Source of the DNA: Salinimicrobium sp049680855
GTDB lineage: Bacteria; Bacteroidota; Bacteroidia; Flavobacteriales; Flavobacteriaceae
DNA length: 64,000 bases
Direction of reading: 5' to 3'
NCBI RefSeq assembly: GCF_049680855.1
Contig: NZ_JBMPGS010000005.1
Location: 62,001-126,000 of the forward strand
Position 1 is the first letter of the stretch, and each line of letters begins with the position of its first letter. Shown here piece after piece: positions 33,130 to 41,886 of the stretch. The translations under genes were made by a program, and so were the position numbers. The notes under the pieces were generated by a model. The model did not search any database. It was not told the origin of the DNA and saw nothing but the letters and a program-made list of their open reading frames with translations.

Positions 33130-33322
33130 GGAAATCAAAAAGCATTCCACATTAAAAGCAGAAAATTTAGGGTCTCAAAAAGGGCAAAAATGAACCTTAT
33201 TTCTGAAGAAAATATAAGAAGCTCATTTCTAGCATGATATTTGACATATGCTCTATGTTTCTGAAGGAATTATCCTGTGTCTCTTCCAGATTATTAATTA
33301 CTTTTATCCCATAAAATATATT

Positions 33323-34399
33323 ATGAGTGTTTTTAAAAAGCTGAATCCCGTTAGAAGAAAGGTAATGCATTCCCTTACCCGAAATATTGGTAAGTCTAGT
33401 TTTCCACCCGTTTCCGGAGCACTGAAAAAAGGAGAAATCAAGCGGATTCTCATTATCCGACCCAACCACCGGCTGGGAAATCTGCTCCTGGTAACACCTC
33501 TTATCCAGGAGATAGAACAAACTTTTCCAAAATGTAAGATCGACGTCTTTTTAAAAGGTAATTTAGGCCCAATTGTTCTTCAGAATTACAAAAGCGTGGA
33601 CAAAATACCAAAGCTGCCACGAAAGCCGTTCAAACAACTTTTTCAATATGGGAAAAGCTGGGTAGATCTCAAGAAGCATCGCTATGACATTGTGGTGAAT
33701 ATCGACAAAGGTTCTTCCTCCGGCACGCTTGCTACAAAATTTGCAAATGCAGATTTGAAATTCTTTGGGAATATGGAAGAGGACAGGCCTTTTGAAGCCG
33801 AAAAGTTTCACATGGCTAAATTTCCCGTATACCACTTTAGGGAATGCATTAGCAGGTTAGGATATTCTAAAAATAAGAAGCCGGTTCCTTCTTTAAATCT
33901 TGAATTAAGTACTTCTGAAATTGCAGCAGGAAAGAAGATTTTGGACGAGCTTGTAAAAAACAATAAAAAGACCATTGCAATTTTCACTTTTGCAACCGGT
34001 AGAAAAAGACATTCCGAAGAATGGTGGAAAGAAGTGTATGGCAGCCTACTTAAGAAATTCGCTGATGAATACAACATTGTAGAAGTCTTGCCGGTAGAAA
34101 ATGTTTCCAGAATTGATTTTAAAGCGCCTTCTTTTTATAGTAAAGACATTAGGGAAATTGGAGCTTTTATTCATAATACGGCTGTTTTCATTGGCGCCGA
34201 TAGTGGCATCATGCACCTCGCCAGCGCCTCGGGCACCCCAACCCTGGGGCTGTTCTCCTGCACCAATCCAGATAGGTATGCGCCTTACAACCATGGCAGC
34301 ATGGCGGTAAATACTAACACTACCAGCACAGAAGAGTTAATCAAATTGGTCGGTAAAGCGCTTACGGAAACCCAGAAAGAAAAAATTCTATTCTCCTAA
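33323..34399 (+). CDS. Family 9 glycosyltransferase (heptosyltransferase-like)
   Basis: A 358-residue GT-B enzyme. The N-terminal domain has IRPNHRLGNLLLVTPL, and the donor-binding domain has the family signature GADSGIMHLASASGTP followed by LGLFS. GT9 members add heptose or related sugars to the LPS inner core. The frame begins at 33248, but the ATG at 33323 (MSVFKKLNP) is the better family start. Its end overlaps the convergent CarboxypepD_reg gene by 12 nt. It is isolated from other LPS genes. Confidence 0.9.
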   Translation: MSVFKKLNPVRRKVMHSLTRNIGKSSFPPVSGALKKGEIKRILIIRPNHRLGNLLLVTPLIQEIEQTFPKCKIDVFLKGNLGPIVLQNYKSVDKIPKLPRKPFKQLFQYGKSWVDLKKHRYDIVVNIDKGSSSGTLATKFANADLKFFGNMEEDRPFEAEKFHMAKFPVYHFRECISRLGYSKNKKPVPSLNLELSTSEIAAGKKILDELVKNNKKTIAIFTFATGRKRHSEEWWKEVYGSLLKKFADEYNIVEVLPVENVSRIDFKAPSFYSKDIREIGAFIHNTAVFIGADSGIMHLASASGTPTLGLFSCTNPDRYAPYNHGSMAVNTNTTSTEELIKLVGKALTETQKEKILFS

Positions 34400-35188
34400 T
34401 TTTCGCTGATTATAAACCTTACTCTGCTCGATAAGAAACTGCAGCAGGTCCATTTCTTTTTCCTTCTGCATCAGTTGAGCGTTTAAACCATTTTCTTCAG
34501 CAAAAAAGATGAAGTCATTGATCTCTTCAGATTTTAATTCAAGGGTAGATTTAAAAAATTCATCAGGATATCTTCTGCGAAGTTCGCGGTCTAAAAAGTC
34601 ATAGCTAATCTTCACCTCTTCCTTTTTGGTTTTCTTAGGAAACAGGTGGCGAACAAGCCCCAATATGGCCAGAATGTCAAGGGAGGCGGGAGCCATTGCC
34701 CCTGTCTCTCCTAGGGCCGCATTCTTTGGCACCGTTTGAGAATCGGGTGCAAAATGAAGGTCTTTTACATTTTTGTATACGAATTGTGAAGATTGAATCT
34801 CCTCTACTTCTATCTTTTTTAAATCTTCGGTAATCACGCCGGAAAGATTATGCGGCCGTATTACTATTTCGGGTAATTCATTTATTTCTTCAGAAATTTC
34901 CACTACCAGGTTTCCCGATTCTACTATTTTTCTACTCACCACCACCAAAAGCTGCTGAAAATGGACCGCCGAAAAACGTAGTGAATCTCCTTCCTTTACA
35001 GGTAAGTTAAATGCACCTTTTTCCCCTGAAACCGCTCCGCGATTTGCATTTTCATTATAAATGGTGATTCCTTCAGCCTCAAAACCAGGCGGAACCATGA
35101 TCTCTCCCTGTATTTCAATTCTTCCTGAAGTTTGCCCAACGCAATGCCCAAATACGAGTAGAAAACAGGCGAAAAAGAGGTTTTTCAT
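34388..35188 (-). CDS. CarboxypepD_reg-like exported protein, copy 1
   Basis: A 266-residue protein with a signal peptide (to about FGHCVGQ) and one CarboxypepD_reg-like beta-sandwich (about 22-108, GRIEIQGEIMVPPGF onwards). These modules also occur at the N-termini of SusC-type receptors and outer membrane proteins. The second half is helical and charged and includes LDILAILGLVRHLFPKKTKKE. The adjacent gene is a paralogue with the same plan. The function is unknown; an envelope structural role is inferred. Its 3' end overlaps the GT9 gene on the other strand. Confidence 0.85.
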   Translation of the reverse strand: MKNLFFACFLLVFGHCVGQTSGRIEIQGEIMVPPGFEAEGITIYNENANRGAVSGEKGAFNLPVKEGDSLRFSAVHFQQLLVVVSRKIVESGNLVVEISEEINELPEIVIRPHNLSGVITEDLKKIEVEEIQSSQFVYKNVKDLHFAPDSQTVPKNAALGETGAMAPASLDILAILGLVRHLFPKKTKKEEVKISYDFLDRELRRRYPDEFFKSTLELKSEEINDFIFFAEENGLNAQLMQKEKEMDLLQFLIEQSKVYNQRKLGE

Positions 35189-35296
35189 CAGAGAATTTTG
35201 CCTAAAGAAACAAATTTTTCTGTTAAACCTGGAAAAAGAGTCTTGCCAAATAAGATTCTGGAATTGATTCAGAAAGAAACGTATACACTAAATATC

Positions 35297-35315
35297 TAAA
35301 AAATGACATTTTTAT
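35297..35315. repeat. 19-bp palindrome copy
   Basis: TAAAAAATGACATTTTTAT, overlapping the stop codon of CarboxypepD_reg copy 2 and lying in the gap between the two paralogues. Confidence 0.5.
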
Positions 35316-36109
35316 CGCTCTTTATATTTTTCACTTTGAGCTACAAGGAATTTTATAAGATCGAGTTCATTTTCTTCCTCCAACATTTCTTCCCGCAGAC
35401 CGTTATCCTGAGCAAAATAGATAAATTCATAAATGTTTTCCCTTTTGATGCCTAAATAATTGATAAAAAATTCGTCATCATAGAGTTCTTCAACTACTTT
35501 ATCCACTTCCGGAAGGCGGCGTTTTTTCAAATCTCTGGTCCAGCTCACCGCATCACCGCTTTTTGGAGTAAAAATGCGTCTAAAGATATCTGCGATTTGG
35601 GTTCCGCTGTAGATCATACTGCTCCTCATGGCCGCATTTGCAGGTGACGTAAGATCATCGGGTCTAAAATCATAGTCCGTATCCTCAATCTCGGCTGCCG
35701 TCATTTGGGGCAAATCTACTTTCTCTACGGGGATTCGCGCCACATCCACCTCAACATACCCCGATAGGTCCACCGGACTTACGACCACTTCGGGCAGCTC
35801 ATAGATCGTTTCGGAAATATCTACTATAAGCTCTCCGGAATCTACTACACCTTCATCAACGATTACAGAAAACTTCTGGTATTGCACAGCCGAAAATTGT
35901 AAGGTATCCCCTTGGGCCACACGAATGCTGAAGGTTCCCGCTTCTGAAGAAACTGTACCACTACCCGTTTGCTGATTAATAATTGTAATTCCTTCAGGAC
36001 TATCTCCCGTAGGAACAGAAATTTTTCCGTAAATGACATTTCTCTTCGTTTCCTGGGCAGAAACAAAACTGAAAATGAGTAAAAAAGAGATTATAAATAG
36101 ACGTTTCAT
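35312..36109 (-). CDS. CarboxypepD_reg-like exported protein, copy 2
   Basis: A 265-residue paralogue of the preceding protein. The signal peptide is MKRLFIISFLLIFSFVSAQ, followed by the CarboxypepD_reg-like domain with EGITIINQQTGSGTVSSEAG. The C-terminal part shares the pattern RRLPEVDKVVEELYDDEFF and an EENELDLIKFLVAQSEKY end with copy 1. The frame opens at 36190, but the ATG at 36109 starts a normal signal peptide. Dyad motif copy 5 lies 57-74 nt upstream of it. The function is unknown. Confidence 0.85.
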   Translation of the reverse strand: MKRLFIISFLLIFSFVSAQETKRNVIYGKISVPTGDSPEGITIINQQTGSGTVSSEAGTFSIRVAQGDTLQFSAVQYQKFSVIVDEGVVDSGELIVDISETIYELPEVVVSPVDLSGYVEVDVARIPVEKVDLPQMTAAEIEDTDYDFRPDDLTSPANAAMRSSMIYSGTQIADIFRRIFTPKSGDAVSWTRDLKKRRLPEVDKVVEELYDDEFFINYLGIKRENIYEFIYFAQDNGLREEMLEEENELDLIKFLVAQSEKYKER

Positions 36110-36165
36110 GTTGCTGCTTTTCTTAAAGTAACGAAATGTTCTCTTATCAAAAATGTAATTCCCGA

Positions 36166-36183
36166 CTAAACTTTCGTTAAAAT
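36166..36183 (-). promoter_or_regulatory. Dyad motif, copy 5 (CarboxypepD_reg copy 2)
   Basis: GATTTTAACGAAAGTTTAG on the minus strand, with the core TTAACGAAAGTTTA identical to copy 2. It is 57-74 nt upstream of the ATG at 36109, similar to the 66-85 nt at the fasciclin genes. Confidence 0.6.
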
Positions 36184-36266
36184 CCCGCACAAAACGGGCT
36201 CAAAAATTCTCCATTTCCAACCAAAACCTCATTTTTCTCTAACTTTACAAATAAAAATTTCTTTTT

Positions 36267-36974
36267 ATGAAAAATCTTTTGCTGGCAAGCACTTCCACTC
36301 TTCACGAACAAAAATATCTTGAATATCTTTTACCCGAGATCAGGAAGCATTTCTCTTGCTGTTCAGAAATTCTCTTTATTCCCTACGCGCGGCCCGGTGG
36401 GATTTCTCATGAAGATTATACAGGCCTTGCCGCATCTGCCCTTGAAAGAATAAACATAAAAGTGCGTGGATTACATGAATTCACTGATCCCGCAAAGGCC
36501 ATACAAAATGCGGAAGCCATTTTTACCGGCGGCGGAAATACTTTTCTCCTGGTACAACAGCTTTACAGCCATAAATTACTGCCCGTTCTCAAGGAAACTC
36601 TTCTTAACGATACGCCTTACCTGGGCACCAGTGCAGGTACAAATATTGCCGGCCTCACCATGAGGACCACGAATGACATGCCTATTGTTTATCCTCCAAA
36701 CTTCACCACCCTTGGACTGGTGCCATTTAATTTCAACGCCCATTATCTTGATCCCGATCCCAATTCCACGCATAAGGGAGAAACTCGGGAAACAAGAATT
36801 AAAGAATTCCACCATTTCAATTCACAGCCGGTGGTTGGATTACGTGAAGGAAGCTGGCTGGAGGTAAAAGGAGAGGAAATAACGTTAAAAGGAGGTAAAA
36901 GCGCCCGAATTTTCGAGGCAGAAAAGTTACCTTACGAAATAGAAAACGAAAGCTCTCTCAAGGATCTAAACTAA
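36267..36974 (+). CDS. pepE: Dipeptidase E (peptidase S51)
   Basis: A 235-residue cytosolic serine peptidase that cleaves Asp-X dipeptides. The nucleophile is Ser122 in LGTSAGTN, and the GGGNTFLL motif is at 88-95. Length is typical of PepE. Its stop codon is immediately followed by the glutaminase start, so the two are translationally coupled. Both release acidic amino acids, suggesting peptide and glutamine catabolism. Confidence 0.93.
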   Translation: MKNLLLASTSTLHEQKYLEYLLPEIRKHFSCCSEILFIPYARPGGISHEDYTGLAASALERINIKVRGLHEFTDPAKAIQNAEAIFTGGGNTFLLVQQLYSHKLLPVLKETLLNDTPYLGTSAGTNIAGLTMRTTNDMPIVYPPNFTTLGLVPFNFNAHYLDPDPNSTHKGETRETRIKEFHHFNSQPVVGLREGSWLEVKGEEITLKGGKSARIFEAEKLPYEIENESSLKDLN

Positions 36975-37889
36975 ATGGAATACCAAACAATTTTAAACCA
37001 GATTGAAAACGAATTTAAAGACAGCAAAGTTTCGGGGAAAGTAGCCTCTTACATTCCAGAACTTGCTAAGGTTCCTGCGGATAAATTTGGCATGCACCTT
37101 TATGATCTTAATGAGGGACATTTCAACTTTGGCGACAGCAACGAACGCTTTTCCATTCAAAGTATTTCCAAAGTCTTTTCCCTTGCTCTTGCAATGAAAG
37201 TTATTGGTGATGATCTTTGGAACCGGGTTGACGTGGAACCTTCGGGAGATCCTTTCAATTCACTTTCTTCTTTGGAAAATGAAGGAGGTATCCCAAGGAA
37301 TCCTTTTATAAATGCAGGAGCATTGGTTGTTGCCGATGTACTCGTTTCCTATTTCACGAATCCAAAAGCAGCACTGCTTACATTTTTGCACGAGATCACA
37401 GGAGATCCCAGCATTTGCTATGATGAAACAGTGGCAGCTTCAGAAAGGTCTGAAGGTTATCGAAACTATGCACTGGTAAATTACATGAAATCCTTTGGCA
37501 ATATAGAGAACGACGTAGATGATGTGCTAGATTTTTACTTTCATCAATGTTCGCTTGCCATGTCCTGCAAAGAACTGGCCCAGGCTTTTATTGTCTTTGC
37601 AAACGAAGGTACCACTCTGGAATCGGAAAGGGAGATCCTTTCTGCTCAACAAGTAAAACGTATAAATGCGCTTATGCAAACCTGTGGATTTTACGATGAA
37701 GCGGGAGAATTTAGTTTTGAAGTTGGGTTACCCGGCAAAAGTGGCGTTGGTGGTGGAATCGTGGCCGTGCATCCCGATCATTATTCGGTTGCAGTTTGGA
37801 GTCCGCCTTTGAACCCAAAAGGAAATTCTGCCCTGGGAATGGCGGCTTTAGAAAGACTTACCACGCTTACCGGTTATTCCATTTTTTAA
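36975..37889 (+). CDS. glsA: Glutaminase A
   Basis: A 304-residue enzyme that hydrolyses glutamine to glutamate and ammonia, of the serine-dependent beta-lactamase-like fold. The Ser63-I-S-Lys66 catalytic dyad lies in SIQSISKVF. Other conserved segments are RNPFINAGAL and the KSGVGGGI loop near the C-terminus. Length is typical. It starts directly after the pepE stop. Confidence 0.95.
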   Translation: MEYQTILNQIENEFKDSKVSGKVASYIPELAKVPADKFGMHLYDLNEGHFNFGDSNERFSIQSISKVFSLALAMKVIGDDLWNRVDVEPSGDPFNSLSSLENEGGIPRNPFINAGALVVADVLVSYFTNPKAALLTFLHEITGDPSICYDETVAASERSEGYRNYALVNYMKSFGNIENDVDDVLDFYFHQCSLAMSCKELAQAFIVFANEGTTLESEREILSAQQVKRINALMQTCGFYDEAGEFSFEVGLPGKSGVGGGIVAVHPDHYSVAVWSPPLNPKGNSALGMAALERLTTLTGYSIF

Positions 37890-37898
37890 AAAAGCGAA

Positions 37899-37917
37899 CG
37901 AAAAATGCCCTTTTTGG
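37899..37917. repeat. 19-bp palindrome copy
   Basis: CGAAAAATGCCCTTTTTGG, ten nt after the glsA stop. It lies between convergent glsA and the MBL hydrolase gene. Confidence 0.45.
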
Positions 37918-37925
37918 AATAAACT

Positions 37926-38786
37926 TCAGCTCTCCCTCTTATTCTTTACAAATTTTCCATAGTCCGGAATTGCTAATTCTTCAAAATTTTCCATAAGATA
38001 TTGAAGTCCGTTTTGAAGTTCTTCTCCTTCCATGGCAGTACCGTGACCTGTAACTGCAGTTTCCGGATGCAAAGCATCTAGTTTGCGTACAGAATCCCAG
38101 GCAGCACTCCAATTGGTGGTTAAGTATCGTGGCGGTCCATGAATCTCTTTCTTCTGAACCAAAACCTTGTACAGGGAATCCTGCTTTACCGTCACAAAAG
38201 CGTCGCCTGCAACCAGCATTCTGTCTTTTTCTCTGAAGAAGGAAACATGACCCGGAGAATGACCGGGCGTGTGCAACCACTTCCAGTCCGGCAGCCCAGG
38301 CACTGATTGATCTGCAGGAAGTTCCTTCAAAGTTTTTGAGATATCAATTGGTTCATGAGGATAAACCTTAGAAATTTTGGCTAATGTTCCACCCTCCACA
38401 GACGCGTCGGGTTCAGGATATGCTTTTTCGCCAGTGAGATAAGGAAATTCCAGCGGATGGGCATAAACCGGTACCTCCCATTTTTTTATGAGTTCAATGA
38501 GCGAGCCGGTATGATCGAAATGCCCATGAGTGAGCAGAATAGCAGAAGGTTTGCGGTCTTTTCCGAAGCGATCTTCTGCGACCTTTACTATTTTCTCTGC
38601 AGATTTTGGCATTCCCGCATCAACAAGAACCCAATCCTGAGAATTTGGTTTCCCAATGAAGATCACATTTACAATTTGATTGGTGTAGTAAAGAACGTCT
38701 TCTGAAAGTGCTCTTTCTTTTCCTCCGGAAACGGAGGTCATAGGAATAAATTTATTATCCTCATTCTTTTTCAATTCCTCAGACAT
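37926..38786 (-). CDS. MBL-fold metallohydrolase
   Basis: A 286-residue member of the metallo-beta-lactamase superfamily. The metal site motif THGHFDH gives His87, His89, Asp91 and His92; further ligands lie in HTPGHSPGH, in AGDAF and in the final GHG. No signal peptide, so probably cytosolic. It resembles glyoxalase II-like or quorum-quenching-like hydrolases, but the substrate cannot be assigned. Confidence 0.9.
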   Translation of the reverse strand: MSEELKKNEDNKFIPMTSVSGGKERALSEDVLYYTNQIVNVIFIGKPNSQDWVLVDAGMPKSAEKIVKVAEDRFGKDRKPSAILLTHGHFDHTGSLIELIKKWEVPVYAHPLEFPYLTGEKAYPEPDASVEGGTLAKISKVYPHEPIDISKTLKELPADQSVPGLPDWKWLHTPGHSPGHVSFFREKDRMLVAGDAFVTVKQDSLYKVLVQKKEIHGPPRYLTTNWSAAWDSVRKLDALHPETAVTGHGTAMEGEELQNGLQYLMENFEELAIPDYGKFVKNKRES

Positions 38787-38918
38787 AGCTTTTTCTTTTA
38801 ATCGTAGAATAATAATTACTCTAAATTATACAATATCACATTCTTAATGTAATAAAGATATGTGAAGCTTTTCCGAAAAAATGTTTTAGAAGAAGCTAAA
38901 CTATTTTGAACAGAAGCG

Positions 38919-38937
38919 TCAAAAATGCCATTTCAGA
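38919..38937. repeat. 19-bp palindrome copy
   Basis: GTCAAAAATGCCATTTCAGA region with left arm TCAAAAATG almost intact. It is in the gap upstream of the MBL hydrolase gene. Confidence 0.5.
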
Positions 38938-38984
38938 AGCCTCTTTAAATTTAAAGAAAGTACTTCTATACAGTAGATTTTAAA

Positions 38985-39188
38985 TCAAGCAGAAACCTGC
39001 TGATTTCTTTTCCTTTTGATCATTATTGTGGTTCCAATAATAAGAAAAACTGCAAAAACGAAATAAAGGAAGGCAGAAGTGGTGTCAATAAACTCTTCTG
39101 AAAGAAAACTTCCTATTAAGATATGCAAGGAAGAATTTGCAGCCATCCCGAAGGTTCCAATCAAGAAATACTTGTTGATTTTTGACAT
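38985..39188 (-). CDS. Small two-helix membrane protein
   Basis: A 67-residue protein from the ATG at 39188, with two hydrophobic helices (about 5-27 and 39-57) and a basic C-terminus (KRKRNQQ). The frame extends to 39251, but that upstream ATG lies within a palindrome copy and does not give a family-like start. No homologue can be recognised by eye. It stands alone. Confidence 0.5.
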   Translation of the reverse strand: MSKINKYFLIGTFGMAANSSLHILIGSFLSEEFIDTTSAFLYFVFAVFLIIGTTIMIKRKRNQQVSA

Positions 39189-39238
39189 TTTTTCCGTTTT
39201 TAGATTTACCTTCAGGTAAGTTAGCTTTAAAAAACAGG

Positions 39239-39257
39239 AGAAAAATGACATTTATAA
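39239..39257. repeat. 19-bp palindrome copy
   Basis: AGAAAAATGACATTTATAA, upstream of the small two-helix membrane protein gene. Confidence 0.4.
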
Positions 39258-39363
39258 GATTGTTAACAAAGCCCTCCTTATCCCTTTCCATGATGGATGG
39301 ATTTACATTTGGAAAAAGACCGTAATTAGCGAAGAAAATTTAATCTTCAGCTAGGGTCATTAT

Positions 39364-39522
39364 TTAAAGTACAAAAAAAGATGCCATTAAAAGAAGCCAG
39401 ACCAACAGCGCCAGGAGAACCCTCCAGGTCCATTTTACAAGAAGTTTAAGAAAAGCATTCAAACCAGATTTCCGCTTATTTCCAGATATGAATTCACCCG
39501 TATACGGTTGCGATTTATTCAT
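39364..39522 (-). CDS. Possible 52-residue membrane protein
   Basis: An open frame from ATG 39522 encodes 52 residues with a polar, basic N-terminus (MNKSQPYTGEFISGNKRKSG) and a C-terminal helix, WTWRVLLALLVWLLLMASFF. It could be a small C-tail-anchored protein. It has no recognisable family. The rest of the gap to the S20 gene (39523-39697) shows no other feature. Confidence 0.4.
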   Translation of the reverse strand: MNKSQPYTGEFISGNKRKSGLNAFLKLLVKWTWRVLLALLVWLLLMASFFVL

Positions 39523-39697
39523 TGCCCCAGACTTTATAGGTTCAGTGTAAATATACGACGTATCCTTAGGGACTATATTACGCAGGTTTTAAATATTTGT
39601 AAAGAGATCTATTCATAACGAAAATTATTAAGTACAAATGAATTCTATGATAATAGATCTTTTACCGGAAAAAGGCTTTTTGAAGAGATTTTAATGC

Positions 39698-39729
39698 ATA
39701 AAAAATGCCTTCTGTTGTTACAGAAGGCA
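39698..39729 (-). terminator. Terminator after rpsT
   Basis: TGCCTTCTG and CAGAAGGCA pair around a 6-nt loop, followed on the minus strand by ATTTTTT. Confidence 0.88.
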
Positions 39730-39757
39730 CTCCCTATATAAATTGAACACTATTTAA

Positions 39758-40006
39758 TTAAAGCGCTGCTACGTGCTTAGCTAACTTAGATTTAATGTTA
39801 GAAGCCTTATTATCGTGAATGATGTTCTTCTTAGCTAATTTATCAATCATCCCAACTACTGTAGGGAATAAAGTCTCAGCCTCCTGCTTCTCTGCCTCAC
39901 GTAACTTCTTAATCGCGTTCCTTGTCGTCTTGTGCTGGTAGCGATTTCTAAGACGCTTCGTCTCATTGCTACGGATTCTCTTTAACGCTGACTTATGATT
40001 TGCCAT
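39758..40006 (-). CDS. rpsT: 30S ribosomal protein S20
   Basis: An 82-residue, Lys/Arg-rich helical protein that binds 16S rRNA in the small subunit body. The N-terminus MANHKSALKRIRSNETKR and the C-terminal ASNIKSKLAKHVAAL are typical. It lies just downstream of two tRNA-Glu genes on the same strand and may share their transcript, ending at the terminator at 39698. Confidence 0.96.
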   Translation of the reverse strand: MANHKSALKRIRSNETKRLRNRYQHKTTRNAIKKLREAEKQEAETLFPTVVGMIDKLAKKNIIHDNKASNIKSKLAKHVAAL

Positions 40007-40036
40007 TACACTTATGTTTTATTAATTCTCTTATAG

Positions 40037-40108
40037 TAGTCCGTAGGGGAATCGAACCCCTGTTACCAGGATGAAAACCTGGCGTCCTAACCCCTAGACG
40101 AACGGACC
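40037..40108 (-). tRNA. tRNA-Glu (UUC)
   Basis: 72 nt, 3' CCA not encoded. The acceptor stem is GGTCCGT with ACGGACT, the anticodon loop is TTTTCAT with anticodon TTC, and the T arm contains GGTTCGAATCC. Identical to the copy at 40153-40224. Confidence 0.97.
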
Positions 40109-40152
40109 AAAATTCATTATTTCAAATCGACTTACCGACTGTAAATCTTTAG

Positions 40153-40224
40153 TAGTCCGTAGGGGAATCGAACCCCTGTTACCAGGATGAAAACCTGGCG
40201 TCCTAACCCCTAGACGAACGGACC
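40153..40224 (-). tRNA. tRNA-Glu (UUC), second identical copy
   Basis: The same 72-nt sequence as at 40037-40108, separated by 44 nt. The promoter at 40247-40277 is directly upstream, so the two are transcribed in tandem. Confidence 0.97.
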
Positions 40225-40246
40225 AATTATTTCTTAATTGCGGATG

Positions 40247-40277
40247 CAAAAATACAACTATTTTTCAATGCCGCAAA
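40247..40277 (-). promoter_or_regulatory. Promoter of the tRNA-Glu pair
   Basis: On the minus strand TTTG, 19 nt, then TATTTTTG gives a full Bacteroidota -33/-7 promoter, about 22 nt before the first tRNA. It is the best promoter match in the window. Confidence 0.8.
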
Positions 40278-40302
40278 TGTTGAGATAATTTTTTTAAAAA
40301 TT

Positions 40303-41781
40303 TTAATAGGCCTTAGCGAAAAGGACACGCTGAGAAGACGGTTTTCCTGTGTAAACACAGGCTCCTTCTTCCTTTTTCCCGTCAAAAGGAATACATCGTA
40401 TAGTCGCCTTTGTCTGCTCTTTTATTTTCGTTTCGGTCTCTGCTGTACCATCCCAGTGCGCTGAAATAAACCCTCCTTTTTCTTTCAGCACTTTCTTAAA
40501 TTCTTCAAAATCATCTACTTCAGTAATATGCGTGTCCCGAAAATTCAGTGCACGTGTATGTAGGTTCTCCTGAATTTCAATCATAAGCCCTTTCACCTTC
40601 TCTACCACGTCACCCTGTGATACAAATTCTTTGCTCAAGGTATCCCTTCGCGCCAGCTCCACAGATCCCTTTTCAAGATCCTTTGGCCCAATAGCGATTC
40701 TTACGGGTACTCCCTGCAATTCATACTGCGCAAATTTCCATCCCGGTTTTTGGGTATCTCTATTGTCGTACTTAACAGAAATGCCCTGCCCTCTAAGTTC
40801 ATCAACCAGCCTATTGGCAACTTCAGAAATCTGGTTCAACTGCTCTTCCCCTTTGTAAATTGGAACGATCACCACCTGAATTGGGGCCAGGTTTGGCGGC
40901 AGCACGAGACCTTTATCATCACTATGAGTCATGATCAAAGCTCCCATGAGCCGTGTGGAAACTCCCCAGGAAGTCGCCCAAACATGCTCCAAATTTCCTT
41001 CTTTTGAAGCAAATTTCACATCAAAAGCCTTAGCAAAATTCTGCCCCAGGAAATGAGAAGTTCCTGCCTGCAACGCTTTTCCATCTTGCATAAGCGCTTC
41101 AATACAATAAGTTTCCTCGGCTCCTGCAAAACGTTCACTTTCGGTTTTAAGTCCTTTTATTACCGGAATCGCCATAAAATTCTCAGCAAATTCGGCATAG
41201 ATATTATTCATTTGTTCCGCTTCGGCTAAAGCTTCATCTTTGGTAGCGTGAGCGGTATGTCCTTCCTGCCATAAAAATTCGGCCGTTCGAAGAAACAAGC
41301 GGGTTCTCATTTCCCATCGCACTACATTTGCCCATTGGTTAATAAGAATTGGCAGGTCACGATAAGATTGCACCCAGCCTTTATAAGTGTTCCAAATTAT
41401 AGCTTCGGAAGTTGGCCTCACAATCAATTCTTCCTCCAGCTTGGCTTCAGGATCTACTATGAGTTTACTGCTATCGTCAGGATCTGTTTTTAACCTGTAA
41501 TGAGTTACTACGGCGCATTCTTTAGCAAAACCTTCAGCATTCTTTTCTTCTGCTTCAAAAAGACTTTTAGGCACAAACAAAGGAAAATAGGCATTTTCAT
41601 GACCCGTTTCCTTAAACATTTTATCGAGCTGCGCCTGCATCTTCTCCCATATTGCATAGCCATAAGGTTTAATCACCATACAGCCTCTCACTGCAGAGTT
41701 TTCAGCAAGATTTGCTTTCACCACTAATTCATTGTACCACCGCGAATAATCCTCTTCACGGGTCGTTAAATTCTTTGCCAT
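40303..41781 (-). CDS. proS: Prolyl-tRNA synthetase, archaeal/eukaryote-like type
   Basis: A 492-residue class II synthetase. It lacks the long editing insertion of the bacterial-type ProRS and has the zinc-domain C-terminal extension ending in a Tyr (VLFAKAY), the hallmark of the archaeal/eukaryotic-like form. Motif 2 (RWEMRTRLFLRTAEFLWQEG) and the catalytic segment FAGAEETYCIEAL are visible. It aminoacylates tRNA-Pro. This form is usual in Bacteroidota. Confidence 0.95.
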   Translation of the reverse strand: MAKNLTTREEDYSRWYNELVVKANLAENSAVRGCMVIKPYGYAIWEKMQAQLDKMFKETGHENAYFPLFVPKSLFEAEEKNAEGFAKECAVVTHYRLKTDPDDSSKLIVDPEAKLEEELIVRPTSEAIIWNTYKGWVQSYRDLPILINQWANVVRWEMRTRLFLRTAEFLWQEGHTAHATKDEALAEAEQMNNIYAEFAENFMAIPVIKGLKTESERFAGAEETYCIEALMQDGKALQAGTSHFLGQNFAKAFDVKFASKEGNLEHVWATSWGVSTRLMGALIMTHSDDKGLVLPPNLAPIQVVIVPIYKGEEQLNQISEVANRLVDELRGQGISVKYDNRDTQKPGWKFAQYELQGVPVRIAIGPKDLEKGSVELARRDTLSKEFVSQGDVVEKVKGLMIEIQENLHTRALNFRDTHITEVDDFEEFKKVLKEKGGFISAHWDGTAETETKIKEQTKATIRCIPFDGKKEEGACVYTGKPSSQRVLFAKAY

Positions 41782-41886
41782 CTACCTGTGTTTTGGCACA
41801 AATGTTGCGCCTTATTATATAAATAAAAATGTCTAGCGCAAAACTAACTATTTTTATACATTGTTCAATATTAAAAAACCGAAGCC

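Noticed and set aside
39085..39291. Open frame overlapping the small two-helix protein gene
   Set aside because: It shares the strand in another frame, has no hydrophobic or conserved pattern, and overlaps a palindrome copy.
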